From the NCBI GenBank assembly GCA_051984675.1, contig JBPYFK010000115.1, forward strand, positions 60,915 to 124,914: a stretch of 64,000 nucleotides of DNA. Reading direction: 5' to 3'. The position numbers and the translations under genes are program-made. Positions 7,628-16,351 of the stretch are shown here, one piece after another. The notes below the pieces were generated by a model that was given only the letters and a program-made list of their open reading frames with translations, was not told the origin of the DNA and did not search any database. How positions within the stretch are numbered: the first letter of the stretch is position 1; each line of letters starts with the position of its first letter. Source of the DNA: JBPYFK01 sp051984675. Lineage in GTDB: Bacteria; Actinomycetota; Actinomycetes; Mycobacteriales; Pseudonocardiaceae.

Positions 7628-9492
7628 CCTCGGCTGGCGCTCAACGATCGCGATTTCGGTTTCCGCGCACGCAGAATCGGCAACGGGCGTTCCCGGTGAC
7701 GCTCCTCCTCGAGGTCGAAGCGGCGGCCGTGCAACAGCTGGCGGAGGCTGACGACTCCGACGAGTCGGGCTGAATCGTCGCGTTCCACGACCGGGGCCCT
7801 GCTGATGCCGTGCTCCACGAACTCGTACACCACTTCCCGCAGCGTGCTGTCCGGGTGGACCACGATCGGATCGGTGCGCATCACGTCCGCGACCGGTCCC
7901 GCCAGCTCGCCCCGGCTTCGCGCTTCCAGCAGCATCCGGCGGGTGACGACGCCGACGACCTTGCCGCTGGCGGTCGTCACGGTGCACAGCCGGGACGGAT
8001 CATGGTCCGCGGAGACCCTGTCTTGGTCCATTGTGGACAATACCTCGACCGCTGGTCGGTCCGCTGCAACGGTGTGGACCGCGCGTCCCATGACCTCATC
8101 GACGAAGAAGACCTCCAGCGGATCGACGCTGTACTCGCGCGTGAGGTGCAGGCCGCGCCGGGCGATCTTCTCGGTCAGCACGGATCGTTTGAGCAGCAGC
8201 GCGGACAACGCGTAGGCGCTGATCGCGGCGATGAGCAGCGGGACGAGCGAACTCCAGGCGTGGGTGAGTTCCAGGGTGAACACGACACCGGTCAGCGGCA
8301 CCCGCATCACGCCGCCGAGCACCGCCGCCAGGCCGGCCATGGCCCAGAAACCCGGCGTGACGGGCGGGAAGACGTAGCTCGCGAGCGCTCCCACGGCGGC
8401 GCCGATCATGAACACCGGGGCCAGCACCCCGCCGGAGGTCCCCGAACCCAGTGACAGCGACCAGATGAGCGTCTTGACCACCAGGATGCCCACGATGAGC
8501 GCCAGGGTCGCCCTGCCGGTGAGCAGATCGCCGATGACGTCGTACCCCACGCCCAGCGCACGCGGCTCGGCGAGGCCGCCGAGTCCGATGAGCACACCAC
8601 CGATGGCTGGCCACCACATCCAGTGCACGGGAAGGCGCTGGAACGTGTCCTCGGCCAGGTAGACCAGGCCGGTCGCGCCTATCGCCACCAGCCCACCCAG
8701 CAGGCCGATCACCGCGCACAGGATCTCGACCTCGGCGGACAGGTGGGGGTGTGCGTCCACCACGGCGAACACCGGCCCCGTGCCAAGCAGCGGAATCCGA
8801 AGCAGCGTACTCACCGACACCGCCGCGCTCACCGGTATGAGGCTGCGCGGGCGCCATTCGAACAGCAGCAGCTCGACGGCCAGCAGCACGGAGGCGAGCG
8901 GGGCGTTGAAGGTCGCGGCCATCCCGCCGGCGGCGCCCGCGACCAGCAGCGTCTTGCGCTCGTCGGCGGACAGCCGCAGCGTCTGCGCGAGGATCGAGCC
9001 GATCGCGCCACCGGTCATGATGATCGGGCCCTCAGCGCCGAACGGACCGCCCGTTCCGATGCTGATCGCGGCGGATATCGGCTTGAGGATCGCTACCCGC
9101 GGCGAGACCTTGCTGCCGCCGGTGAGGATCGCCTCGATGGCTTCCGGCATGCCGTGCCCGCGGATCTTGTCCGAGCCGTACCGGGCCATCAGCCCCACGA
9201 CCAGCGCACCCACCACCGGCGCCAGCAGGATCAGCAGGAACGAGTGCGGGTGAGCGCCGGGATTGACCATCGCCGTCGCGAACCGGTGTTCGAAGACCGC
9301 GTTCGTGATCAGGCCGATGAGCAGCTGCAACGCGTAGGCTGCCACGGCACTGGCCGCGCCGATGGGCACCGCCCACGCGGTGATGAGCAGGACCCGGGGA
9401 GCGAGGGTGAAGTCGCCTAAGTGCGTCGGTCGGCGCTCCGCTTGGGCGTTCGTTGGGAAAGCTGAGTCAGCCACGACTCCGAATCGTGGCAC
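7624..9492 (-). CDS. ClC-family chloride channel/transporter with tandem CBS domains
   Basis: The protein has 622 residues, with about 11 membrane helices in the first 440. ClC signatures: GHGMPEAIE at 112-120, GPFGAEGPIIM with the gating Glu at 154, and GSGTSGGVLAPVFMIGAAVG near 365. Two CBS domains fill the C-terminus (EVMGRAVHTVAADRPAVEVL and DVMRTDPIVVHPDSTLREVV) and probably sense nucleotides. At the position of the internal proton glutamate of H+-coupled ClCs (E. coli E203), the motif AVELLLFEW has Leu, as in channel-type ClCs. This hints at passive chloride flow, but needs an alignment. It follows a MarR gene by 33 bases on the same strand and is likely cotranscribed. Confidence 0.93.
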   Translation of the reverse strand: MPRFGVVADSAFPTNAQAERRPTHLGDFTLAPRVLLITAWAVPIGAASAVAAYALQLLIGLITNAVFEHRFATAMVNPGAHPHSFLLILLAPVVGALVVGLMARYGSDKIRGHGMPEAIEAILTGGSKVSPRVAILKPISAAISIGTGGPFGAEGPIIMTGGAIGSILAQTLRLSADERKTLLVAGAAGGMAATFNAPLASVLLAVELLLFEWRPRSLIPVSAAVSVSTLLRIPLLGTGPVFAVVDAHPHLSAEVEILCAVIGLLGGLVAIGATGLVYLAEDTFQRLPVHWMWWPAIGGVLIGLGGLAEPRALGVGYDVIGDLLTGRATLALIVGILVVKTLIWSLSLGSGTSGGVLAPVFMIGAAVGALASYVFPPVTPGFWAMAGLAAVLGGVMRVPLTGVVFTLELTHAWSSLVPLLIAAISAYALSALLLKRSVLTEKIARRGLHLTREYSVDPLEVFFVDEVMGRAVHTVAADRPAVEVLSTMDQDRVSADHDPSRLCTVTTASGKVVGVVTRRMLLEARSRGELAGPVADVMRTDPIVVHPDSTLREVVYEFVEHGISRAPVVERDDSARLVGVVSLRQLLHGRRFDLEEERHRERPLPILRARKPKSRSLSASRG

Positions 9493-9525
9493 AGTGCAAC
9501 TGTTCGCGGCGACAACTGTGAGTCA

Positions 9526-10083
9526 TCACGCGGACTGGTGTCTCGGATCGTGGGAAACGTGCGGGAGGTGTTCCTGCTGCCAGTTGGTGTCGACGGCGTC
9601 GTAGGGAGAACTCTTCATCGGCGGTTCCCCACCGGCTTCGGCGAAGGCCGTCAGTGCCTCGACCAGCCCATGGCGGGCCGACGACGGCATCGCCGCCACG
9701 ATCCGGGCGATCTCGGTCCGGCGCCGTTGGGTGATCTTCTCGACGACCCCGGCCCCGATGGTCGTCAGGGACAACACCTGCTCCCTGCGCGAGCTGGGGT
9801 TTGCGTGCCGGTCGACCAGCTCCGCGGCGACCAACCGATCGATCATGCGGGTCACCGTGGACGGGCTGACGCCCAGCCGTTCCGCCATCGTGGCGTGCTT
9901 CAGCGGGCCGCTGCCGGCCAGCACGACCAGCAGGCGGAACTGCGGCAGGGTCAAGGATTCGTCGACAGCGGCGACCGAGCGGGCGGAGATCGCCACCAGC
10001 AGGCGCGAGGCGGTCAGCACCGCGTCGGTGACGGCATCGATGTCTTCCACGGCCAGGCGGGCGCTGTCCCTGGCTTGGGGCAT
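9526..10083 (-). CDS. MarR-family transcriptional regulator
   Basis: The protein has 185 residues with a winged helix-turn-helix: LTLPQFRLLVVLAGSGPLKHATMAERLGVSPSTVTRMIDRLVAAELVDR, about residues 43-91. The wing follows (ANPSSRREQVLSLTTIGAGVV), and dimerising helices lie at both ends. The ATG at 10083 gives the normal family length. A hexamer TACAAC (10090-10095) lies six bases before the start with no ribosome binding site, so the mRNA may be leaderless. It precedes the ClC gene by 33 bases in the same direction and probably forms an operon with it, possibly as its regulator. The ligand is unknown. Confidence 0.9.
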   Translation of the reverse strand: MPQARDSARLAVEDIDAVTDAVLTASRLLVAISARSVAAVDESLTLPQFRLLVVLAGSGPLKHATMAERLGVSPSTVTRMIDRLVAAELVDRHANPSSRREQVLSLTTIGAGVVEKITQRRRTEIARIVAAMPSSARHGLVEALTAFAEAGGEPPMKSSPYDAVDTNWQQEHLPHVSHDPRHQSA

Positions 10084-10116
10084 GCCACAGTTGTACCCCA
10101 GTCCGCGAATGCCGGA

Positions 10117-11553
10117 TCAGCTGGTACGCACAGCGGGTGACGTACCGAGGACGTTGCCTGACCGGTCGAGCGCCTGGACCGCCGCGTACGGGTCGGCCCC
10201 GGGCAGCGGCACGGCCGTCTCGAAGCCGTCCCGGCCGGCGTCAGCGAACGGATGGAGCTGGTTCGGCACTGGACCCACCAGCAGCCGCCAGGTGGTCACT
10301 TCGGTCGCCCCGTTCCAGCTCATGTACGCGGTGGGTCGCCCGTCCGGGCCCCGTTGCACGGCGACGGTGGGGGCGTCGGTCGGCTGCCCGTGCCAGGCGA
10401 ACCGGTATGCGCGGTAGGACTGCATGCTGGAGCCGAAGTCGGCGCCCAGGATGGGTTTTCCGGTGGCGTCGAACTCGCTATAGCTCGGCTGCGAGCCCCA
10501 CCCGACAAACGCGTGCCCATCGGGAAAAAGCTGGTTGTCGCCCTGCGTCACGCTGGTGGCCCCATCGGGATTGGCGAATCCCGCCCGCAACCGGACGCTC
10601 TTGGCCCGCTCGTCGACGGCGAGCACGAGCGCACGCGAGGGCGGTCCCGGGGCGTCCGAGGCGTTGTCGAACACGCTGATCTCCCCGTTGGAACGCCACC
10701 GCCCATCGTGCTGGCGGGCGAACGACGCTTCCGGCGGGACGGCGAAGTCGCTGTGCCTGCCCCCGAGCCGCCAGTCGATGTTTCCGGTGGCCCGGTCGAC
10801 TTTGTAGAGCGTGTCGGTGTGCCGTGCGGAGACCAGCAGGTTTCCCTGCGAGTCCAGGTCCACGGAGTTGATGTGGAAGTAGTCGTACGGGCCACTCGAC
10901 GGTGCCGGCACGGTCGACTCCTCCACGCCCACGTGATCGAGGCTGTGCCATTCGAACAGCACCTTGCCGGTGGGGATGTCGACCTCCTGCACCACGCCTT
11001 CGACGATCGGGCGATCCCGCTGCACGGCGCGGTAGGCGAGCAGGACCGCCGTGTTGCGGGGCGTGATGACCAGGTCGTGAAAATCGGCGTCGAGGCCGTT
11101 GCCGGCGCGGATCGTCGCGATCTGGTGGTACGACTGGTCCATCACGACGTACTGACCGGAGCCGTACCCGACCTGCGGGGAGCCCTGCCACCAGGTCAGG
11201 ACGGGATTTCCCTGGTACACCTGCTCCTTGGTGTCCATGGCGAACAGCCGGTTGCCATCCCCCACGGGCATGCTCCACACCGGTCGGCCGGTGTCATCCA
11301 CCATGAGCGGTCCAGACTGCGCTCCCGGGCCGTGCGGCGCGAGGAGGATGTATCCGGGCTCGGTGCCGTTGGCCGGCGTGGTCACGTTCACCAGCGGTGG
11401 GGTGAGATCCGGGCGGCTGGCGAAATGGTTCGGCGCGGTGGCCGGGCCGGCGACCGAAGTCGGTGCCGTGGCACCCACCAGCGCAAGACCGGCCACAAGG
11501 GACAGTCGCCGTTGCCGGTGTTTCCCACCGGCAACGGTGATCGATCGTGCCAT
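10117..11553 (-). CDS. Secreted arylsulfotransferase (ASST)-family protein
   Basis: The protein has 478 residues. An N-terminal signal peptide (RRLSLVAGLALVGATAPTSVAG, residues about 14-35) predicts export. The rest is a beta-propeller typical of the ASST family: WWQGSPQVGYGSGQYVVMD, ADFHDLVITPRNTAVLLAY and YDYFHINSVDLDSQGNLLVS followed by the DTLYKVDRATGNIDWRLGG blade. In family members with known activity, PAPS-independent transfer of sulfate between phenols uses a catalytic His; FHINSV is a candidate region. Many actinobacterial homologues are uncharacterised, so the catalytic role is inferred from family alone. It is divergent from the snapalysin-like gene across a 237-bp gap in which I see no clear operator. 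Confidence 0.85.
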   Translation of the reverse strand: MARSITVAGGKHRQRRLSLVAGLALVGATAPTSVAGPATAPNHFASRPDLTPPLVNVTTPANGTEPGYILLAPHGPGAQSGPLMVDDTGRPVWSMPVGDGNRLFAMDTKEQVYQGNPVLTWWQGSPQVGYGSGQYVVMDQSYHQIATIRAGNGLDADFHDLVITPRNTAVLLAYRAVQRDRPIVEGVVQEVDIPTGKVLFEWHSLDHVGVEESTVPAPSSGPYDYFHINSVDLDSQGNLLVSARHTDTLYKVDRATGNIDWRLGGRHSDFAVPPEASFARQHDGRWRSNGEISVFDNASDAPGPPSRALVLAVDERAKSVRLRAGFANPDGATSVTQGDNQLFPDGHAFVGWGSQPSYSEFDATGKPILGADFGSSMQSYRAYRFAWHGQPTDAPTVAVQRGPDGRPTAYMSWNGATEVTTWRLLVGPVPNQLHPFADAGRDGFETAVPLPGADPYAAVQALDRSGNVLGTSPAVRTS

Positions 11554-11790
11554 GAACGCTCCATCCCAGGTCTTCTCGCGAGCCTTTGAGCTTTCAGTGC
11601 AGTCTTTGAGTTCCAGACAAGTACCACCCGCGCCGGCGAATCATGCGCAATGTGACTAGTTTCAGCCAGCGCACGGCGGTGGTCGGCGCATCGATGGTGG
11701 TACGGCCTCCGCCTTTCTCCGCTAGCGACAGCGGTGCCCGTCCCGCAAACTCCCGGCCGGTCCGAATCGTCTAGTCGGGAGGGGATCAGC

Positions 11791-12369
11791 GTGGTGTCAC
11801 GAGTGATGCGCCGTGGACTGGTCGGCATGATGGCTCTGCTCTGCGCGCTTGTCGGGAGCGCACTTGGCGCGCCCGCCATGGCCACGGCGGCACCGCAACC
11901 GAAAGTGGTGCATTACGATGCCACCCAGGCCGGGGAGTTCAAGGACGTCGTCGACCAGGCCGCGAAGATCTGGAACAGCAGCGTCCAGAACGTGCGGCTG
12001 GAGCCGGGAGACAGCCCGTCGGTCACGGTCACCGTCGATGACGGTTGGCCGCGTACGGAAACCGACCAACCCGGGACCGGTCACGTGATCATTGGCCGCC
12101 AGGCGGTCAACCAGGGGTTTGACCCGCTGCGTATCGCGGCGCACGAGTTCGGTCATATCCTTGGCCTCCCGGACAACCGCACCGGCAGGTGCGAGGATCT
12201 GATGTCCGGTCACAGCGCGCCGGTGTCCTGCAAGAACCCCAATCCCAGCCCGGACGAGGCCAAGCAGGTGGACCAGATTTTCGGCGGCGGTGCGAAGCAG
12301 GTGGCCCACCGTCCCGTGGTGTATCAGGACTGCTTCCGGGAGGTCGTTGCCGTACCCGCACGACACTGA
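11791..12369 (+). CDS. Snapalysin-like secreted zinc protease (M7 family)
   Basis: The protein has 192 residues. The signal peptide spans about residues 1-34 (basic start, then MMALLCALVGSALGAPAMATA). The mature part carries the metzincin site AHEFGHILGLPDNRTGRCEDLMSG. This gives HExxHxxGxxD, in which Asp replaces the usual third His, as in snapalysins, plus the Met-turn (LMSG). Two Cys (GRCEDLMS and VSCKN) match the family's disulfide. It is a small extracellular neutral endopeptidase. GTG 11791 is chosen because GGGAGGGG lies about eight bases upstream. No LysR activator gene, common beside Streptomyces snapalysins, is adjacent. The C-terminal 30 residues after QIFGG are longer than usual. 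Confidence 0.9.
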   Translation: MVSRVMRRGLVGMMALLCALVGSALGAPAMATAAPQPKVVHYDATQAGEFKDVVDQAAKIWNSSVQNVRLEPGDSPSVTVTVDDGWPRTETDQPGTGHVIIGRQAVNQGFDPLRIAAHEFGHILGLPDNRTGRCEDLMSGHSAPVSCKNPNPSPDEAKQVDQIFGGGAKQVAHRPVVYQDCFREVVAVPARH

Positions 12370-12402
12370 CGCTGTGCGTCTTGTGGCGGGGCCTGCCTGA
12401 GA

Positions 12403-13965
12403 TTACCGCGCCAACCCGGATAGCAGTTCGGGTCCGCGGTTGTGTAACCGGCGTGCCGCGATTCGGCCCCACCACCACGCCAACACCACTCCCGTCAGCA
12501 CTCCGACAGGGAGCGCCCACCACCGCAGCGCGGGCTGTCCGAGCAGGGATCCCGCGAGCAGGACGGCAAGCGTCGGTGTCGCTACAAGGACGAGCATCAG
12601 CGTGGTGGCCCACTGTTTCAATGCCACAGCGCAACCCGGGCGCGAGCGGCTGGCGAACGGATTGCCTCGCCGCTCGGGCGCCGGGTACGGCGCGAGTACC
12701 GAGAGCAGAACCACCGCACCACTTCCCGCACCCAGCGCTACCGGGGTCAGGCTGAGTACCCACGGATAGGCGTCGGTGGCGCCCGCGATCGCGGGAAGCG
12801 CGAGCGAGCCCAGGACGGCAACCGGCGCGACATAGACGCACCACCCAAGCTGACGCCCACGGATGTCCGCGTGCGGGGAGACGGGGGACACGAGGATCTG
12901 CCGCAGCGCGGCGACGTCGAACCCGTACAGGTTCGCACAGTTCACAATGGAGAGTACGGCTGCGATCAGCCCGCCGTAAGGCAGGATCGACCGAGTCGAA
13001 CCGTTACCGGCACCCATCAGCAGGGGCATCGCCAGGCCGATCAGCAACGCGGGGAAGAGCACCGCTCGTCGCCGGACGTCCCGCCACCAGACGCGCACCT
13101 CCTTGGCCAGCACGGCTCCGGTCGGTGTGGTGGGCAGCACCCGCTCCAGCAGGCCACCACCGCCTTTCCCGGTCGATCCAGTGGAGTCCCGTGCCGCGGT
13201 CGTCAGTCGTCGTCGCAACAGCGCCGACCACAACAGAGCCAGAAGTCCAATGAGGACACTCAGCGCGCCCAGCAGGAGCGCTGTCAGCAGCCACTTCCCG
13301 TCCGCCGCGGCACGAACCGCGGACACACTCCAGCTCACCGGTAACAGATGCAGGGTCGCGCCCAACGGGGAATCGCTGATTCCCAGCAGAACCGGGCCGA
13401 TCGACCGCACGAGCAGCTGCATCGGAACGGTCAGCAGCCCCACCCCAGCGGTGAGCAGGACACCCAGATCGCGCCCGCGCCGCGACCGCAGGACCGACCC
13501 GAGCCAGCCGACCACGACCCGGGAGGCCAGGACCGCGAGCGCCAGCTGCAGGATGATGCCGACTGCCGCGACCAGCACGACGGCGAGGCCCTGGCTGGTC
13601 GCGGGCACCAGCAGCCCGGCGAACGCGATCAACGTCATGATCGGTGCTACGCCGACCACGGACGCCACCGCCAAGCCGAATGCCAGCCGCAGCGGGCGGA
13701 TCGGAAGCAGGCTGAAGTGCTCGGGTTGCAGGGTCTCATCGCTGCCGGCGGTCAGCACCGGGACGAGAATCCAGCCCAGCGTCCACACGGTGAACAGCAG
13801 TGACGCGACCGAGAACGGGTGCTCGGTCGTCGCGGTGACGAACACGGTTCCCAGCGCCGCCGCCAACCCGATCACGGTCCCCGCGACGAACGCGATCACG
13901 CGGGTCGTGCCGGACAGCGAGTGCGCCATCAACCGCAGACGCATCCGGATCAGGACGCCAACCAT
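12403..13965 (-). CDS. ABC-2-like multi-span exporter permease
   Basis: The protein has 520 residues with roughly 12 hydrophobic segments: two blocks of about six separated by a basic cytoplasmic loop near residues 250-310 (RRRLTTAARDSTGSTGKGGGG). It has no catalytic motif and forms the membrane channel for the ATPase encoded immediately upstream. ATG 13965 is preceded by GGAGAGGGG and overlaps the ATPase stop by 16 bases, so translation is probably coupled. Actinobacterial pairs of this type are annotated as generic ABC transporter permeases; export of a lipid, peptide or drug is plausible, but the substrate is unknown. It converges on the snapalysin gene, whose stop codon is 33 bases away. 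Confidence 0.85.
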   Translation of the reverse strand: MVGVLIRMRLRLMAHSLSGTTRVIAFVAGTVIGLAAALGTVFVTATTEHPFSVASLLFTVWTLGWILVPVLTAGSDETLQPEHFSLLPIRPLRLAFGLAVASVVGVAPIMTLIAFAGLLVPATSQGLAVVLVAAVGIILQLALAVLASRVVVGWLGSVLRSRRGRDLGVLLTAGVGLLTVPMQLLVRSIGPVLLGISDSPLGATLHLLPVSWSVSAVRAAADGKWLLTALLLGALSVLIGLLALLWSALLRRRLTTAARDSTGSTGKGGGGLLERVLPTTPTGAVLAKEVRVWWRDVRRRAVLFPALLIGLAMPLLMGAGNGSTRSILPYGGLIAAVLSIVNCANLYGFDVAALRQILVSPVSPHADIRGRQLGWCVYVAPVAVLGSLALPAIAGATDAYPWVLSLTPVALGAGSGAVVLLSVLAPYPAPERRGNPFASRSRPGCAVALKQWATTLMLVLVATPTLAVLLAGSLLGQPALRWWALPVGVLTGVVLAWWWGRIAARRLHNRGPELLSGLAR

Positions 13966-14759
13966 GACAACCCCTCTCCGCCGCCCGTGCGACCGCCGAC
14001 CAGGCGTACGAACGTCTCTTCCAGGGAACTCGCACCCCGGACTTCGTCGACCGGGCCGGAAGCGACCACACTGCCCGCCGAGATGACCGCCACGTGGTCG
14101 CACAGCTGTTCCACCAGCGCCATGACATGGCTGGACAGGACCACCGTGTTCCCGGCCGCGACGAAGCGCTGGAGAATCGTGCGGATCGTACTCGCCGACA
14201 CCGGATCGACCGCCTCGAACGGTTCGTCCAGGACGAGCAGTTTCGGGGCGTGGAGCAGCGCCGTTGCCAGGCCGATCTTCTTGCGCATGCCGGCCGAATA
14301 GTCCACGACCAGGGTGCGCCGGGCATCGGTGAGTTCCAGAACCGTGAGCAACTCCTCGCAGCGCCGGGCCACCGTGCCCTTGTCCAGGCCGCGCAGCAGA
14401 CCGGTGTAGGTCAGCAGCTCTTGTCCCGTAAGCCGTTCGGGAAACGCCATCCCGTCGGGCAGCACCCCGACGAGTTCCTTGGCGCGCACTGGATCATCCC
14501 AGACGTCGGTGCCCAGAATGTGCGCGTTGCCGGTGTCCGGCCGCAGCAGCCCGACCGCCATGGACAGCGTGGTCGTCTTCCCCGCGCCATTCGGCCCGAC
14601 CAGACCGAAAAAAGACTGCCTCGGTACGCACAGGCTCAGCTGGTCGACCGCGACTTTGCGGTCGAACCGCTTTCCTAAACCGGTCAGCCGCAATGCGAAG
14701 TGATCGCCGTGACCGGCAGAGTGACCGGCGGTCTCCGTCACATGTGGGTCCGCTGCCAT
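13950..14759 (-). CDS. ABC transporter ATP-binding protein
   Basis: The protein has 269 residues. Walker A GPNGAGKTTT lies near residue 60, the signature is variant (DYSAGMRKK, replacing LSGGQ) near 157, Walker B KLLVLDEP near 177, and the switch His in VVLSSHVM near 213. It energises the permease encoded just downstream. ATG 14759 has GAAGGGAA about nine bases upstream; an earlier ATG in the frame would add an unrelated 29-residue leader. The DYSAGM signature and the DPVSASTIRTILQ linker are typical of ABC-2 exporters. No regulator is adjacent, and the 152-bp upstream gap to the divergent small membrane gene must hold the promoter. Confidence 0.93.
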   Translation of the reverse strand: MAADPHVTETAGHSAGHGDHFALRLTGLGKRFDRKVAVDQLSLCVPRQSFFGLVGPNGAGKTTTLSMAVGLLRPDTGNAHILGTDVWDDPVRAKELVGVLPDGMAFPERLTGQELLTYTGLLRGLDKGTVARRCEELLTVLELTDARRTLVVDYSAGMRKKIGLATALLHAPKLLVLDEPFEAVDPVSASTIRTILQRFVAAGNTVVLSSHVMALVEQLCDHVAVISAGSVVASGPVDEVRGASSLEETFVRLVGGRTGGGEGLSWLAS

Positions 14760-14911
14760 CAGGGTTTCCCTTCGGAAAATCGTCAGCCCGATGCTGAACC
14801 ATGGCACACGGTGCGGATCTGATGCGCGGATTCGGAGAAAGAACATGCCTCCCTCAAGTGGTGCCGGGCCGCCGGCGCCCGGCGTAGCATGTTGTGTGCT
14901 TGGAGGTTGTT

Positions 14912-15160
14912 ATGGCCGCACATGCGAACAAGGTTGCCGCAGGGGAAAGTGCGCAGCGGACCGGCTTGGCGGACCAGATCGCTTCAGCCGTCCTGCTGCC
15001 AGTGGATGTCGCGCGGAAGGTGCTGCCCGCCAACGAGCCGCTGGTGTATCTCGGTGTCGGTGCGCTGGCCCTGTTCGACGTGATCGGGTGGCCGGCCGCC
15101 GCGGCCACCGGCGTCGGATACTTCCTGGTCAAGCGCTGGCGGCCAGAGCCGGTGAGTTAG
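14912..15160 (+). CDS. Small hypothetical membrane protein
   Basis: The protein has 82 residues. GGAGG lies five bases before ATG 14912, a strong start. The first 25 residues are polar (MAAHANKVAAGESAQRTGLA), a middle helix carries charges (VDVARKVLP), and one or two hydrophobic segments follow (LVYLGVGALALFDVIGWPAAAATGVGYFLV), ending KRWRPEPVS. I do not recognise a named family; similar short proteins occur in actinomycetes without known roles. It is monocistronic and divergent from the ABC ATPase gene. A 207-bp gap that includes AT-richer DNA follows it, with no clear signal. Confidence 0.65.
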   Translation: MAAHANKVAAGESAQRTGLADQIASAVLLPVDVARKVLPANEPLVYLGVGALALFDVIGWPAAAATGVGYFLVKRWRPEPVS

Positions 15161-15367
15161 CGTTGTCAGGGAAATAATAAAAGGCTTGATTGATTGTCCG
15201 AATATCGGTCGCCCGCCGGGTTGTGCGGCGACGCGTGATCGACTCCGTCGAAAATCGGGTTCGCGTCTTGGGCGGCGGCACATTCCGGTCGATCTCTTCC
15301 GCAGGGGCTGAGCGGCGCGTAAGGTAACAAGAACTTGATAAAGGCTTTGACTAGGGGAGGTCCGAAT

Positions 15368-16330
15368 ATGGCGACAAAGCCATTCGCCTCGTCCAGCGAC
15401 CTGAGCGCGAAGGAGCAGTCCCTGGAGGTGCTGGCCGACGGGGTCTACGCGCTGACGGCGGAAGGTGATCCCAACGTCGGGGCCATCGAAGGTGAGGACT
15501 TCCTGGTGTGCTTCGAGGCCCTGGCGACGCCGGCCGCGGCCCGTGACTGGCTGGCGAGACTGCGCGAGCACACCGACAAGCCGGTGCGGTACCTGGTGCT
15601 GTCGCACTACCACGCGGTGCGGGTGCTGGGGGCCAGCGCCTTCGACGCCGAGGTGATCGTCGCGCACGAGAACACCCGCTCGCTGGTCGCCGAGCGGGGC
15701 AAGCAGGACTGGGAGTCGGAATTCGGCCGGATGCCGCGGCTTTTCAAGGAACCGGACACGATTCCGGGGCTGACCTGGCCGACCCTGACGTTCTCCGACC
15801 GGCTCACGATCGATCTCGGCGGTGACCGCGGTGACCTGGTGCTGCGGTACTGCGGGCGCGGGCACACCGAGGGGGACATCGTGGCCTGGCTTCCCCGCCA
15901 GCGGGTGCTCTACGCCGGTGACCTGGTGGAGGCGCAGGCGGCGCTGTACACCGGGGACGCCTTCCACCGCGAGTGGTCAACGTCCACATTGGACGCCGTG
16001 CGTTCGTTCGGGGCCGAGGCCCTGATCGGCGGGCGCGGCGCGGTAGCACGCGGCAAGGACGCGGTGCATGCCGCGATCGACCAGACCCGGCACTTCCTGG
16101 CGGTGCTGATCGACGAGGTCAGTGCCGTGCAGCGGCGCGGCGGCACGCTCAAGGAGGCGTTCGACGCCAGCCACGCCGCGCTGGTTGACCGGTACGGGCA
16201 GTGGCCGATTTTCGAGCACTGCCTGCCGTTCAACGTGTCGCGGCTGTGGGACGAGCTGTCCGGGATCGAGCGGCCGGTGATCTGGACCGCTGAGCGCGAC
16301 CGTGAGGTGTGGGACCAGTTGCAGGACTGA
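15368..16330 (+). CDS. MBL-fold hydrolase-like protein of the homogentisate operon, altered metal site
   Basis: The protein has 320 residues; the start is fixed by GGGGAGG ahead of ATG 15368. The metallo-beta-lactamase fold is recognisable (VLSHYHAVRVLGA, GRGHTEGDIVAW, VLYAGDLVE). The canonical HxHxDH is HYHAVR here, losing the Asp and third His of the second metal site, and the late GHG becomes GRG. At most one metal is likely bound, or the active site works differently. It is the first gene of an operon with an FAD hydroxylase (21-base gap) and homogentisate dioxygenase, so it probably acts on an aromatic ester, thioester or lactone feeding or leaving homogentisate; that role is inferred. 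It is cytoplasmic. Confidence 0.82.
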   Translation: MATKPFASSSDLSAKEQSLEVLADGVYALTAEGDPNVGAIEGEDFLVCFEALATPAAARDWLARLREHTDKPVRYLVLSHYHAVRVLGASAFDAEVIVAHENTRSLVAERGKQDWESEFGRMPRLFKEPDTIPGLTWPTLTFSDRLTIDLGGDRGDLVLRYCGRGHTEGDIVAWLPRQRVLYAGDLVEAQAALYTGDAFHREWSTSTLDAVRSFGAEALIGGRGAVARGKDAVHAAIDQTRHFLAVLIDEVSAVQRRGGTLKEAFDASHAALVDRYGQWPIFEHCLPFNVSRLWDELSGIERPVIWTAERDREVWDQLQD

Positions 16331-16351
16331 CCACCGCCGAAAGACACGATC

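Noticed and set aside
11554..11790. Operator between the arylsulfotransferase and snapalysin genes
   Set aside because: Only a short direct repeat (CTTTGAG) was seen, with no dyad or convincing promoter pair.
15161..15367. Promoter or riboswitch upstream of the homogentisate operon
   Set aside because: The AT-richer stretch lacks a correctly spaced -35/-10 pair and any stable conserved fold I could identify.
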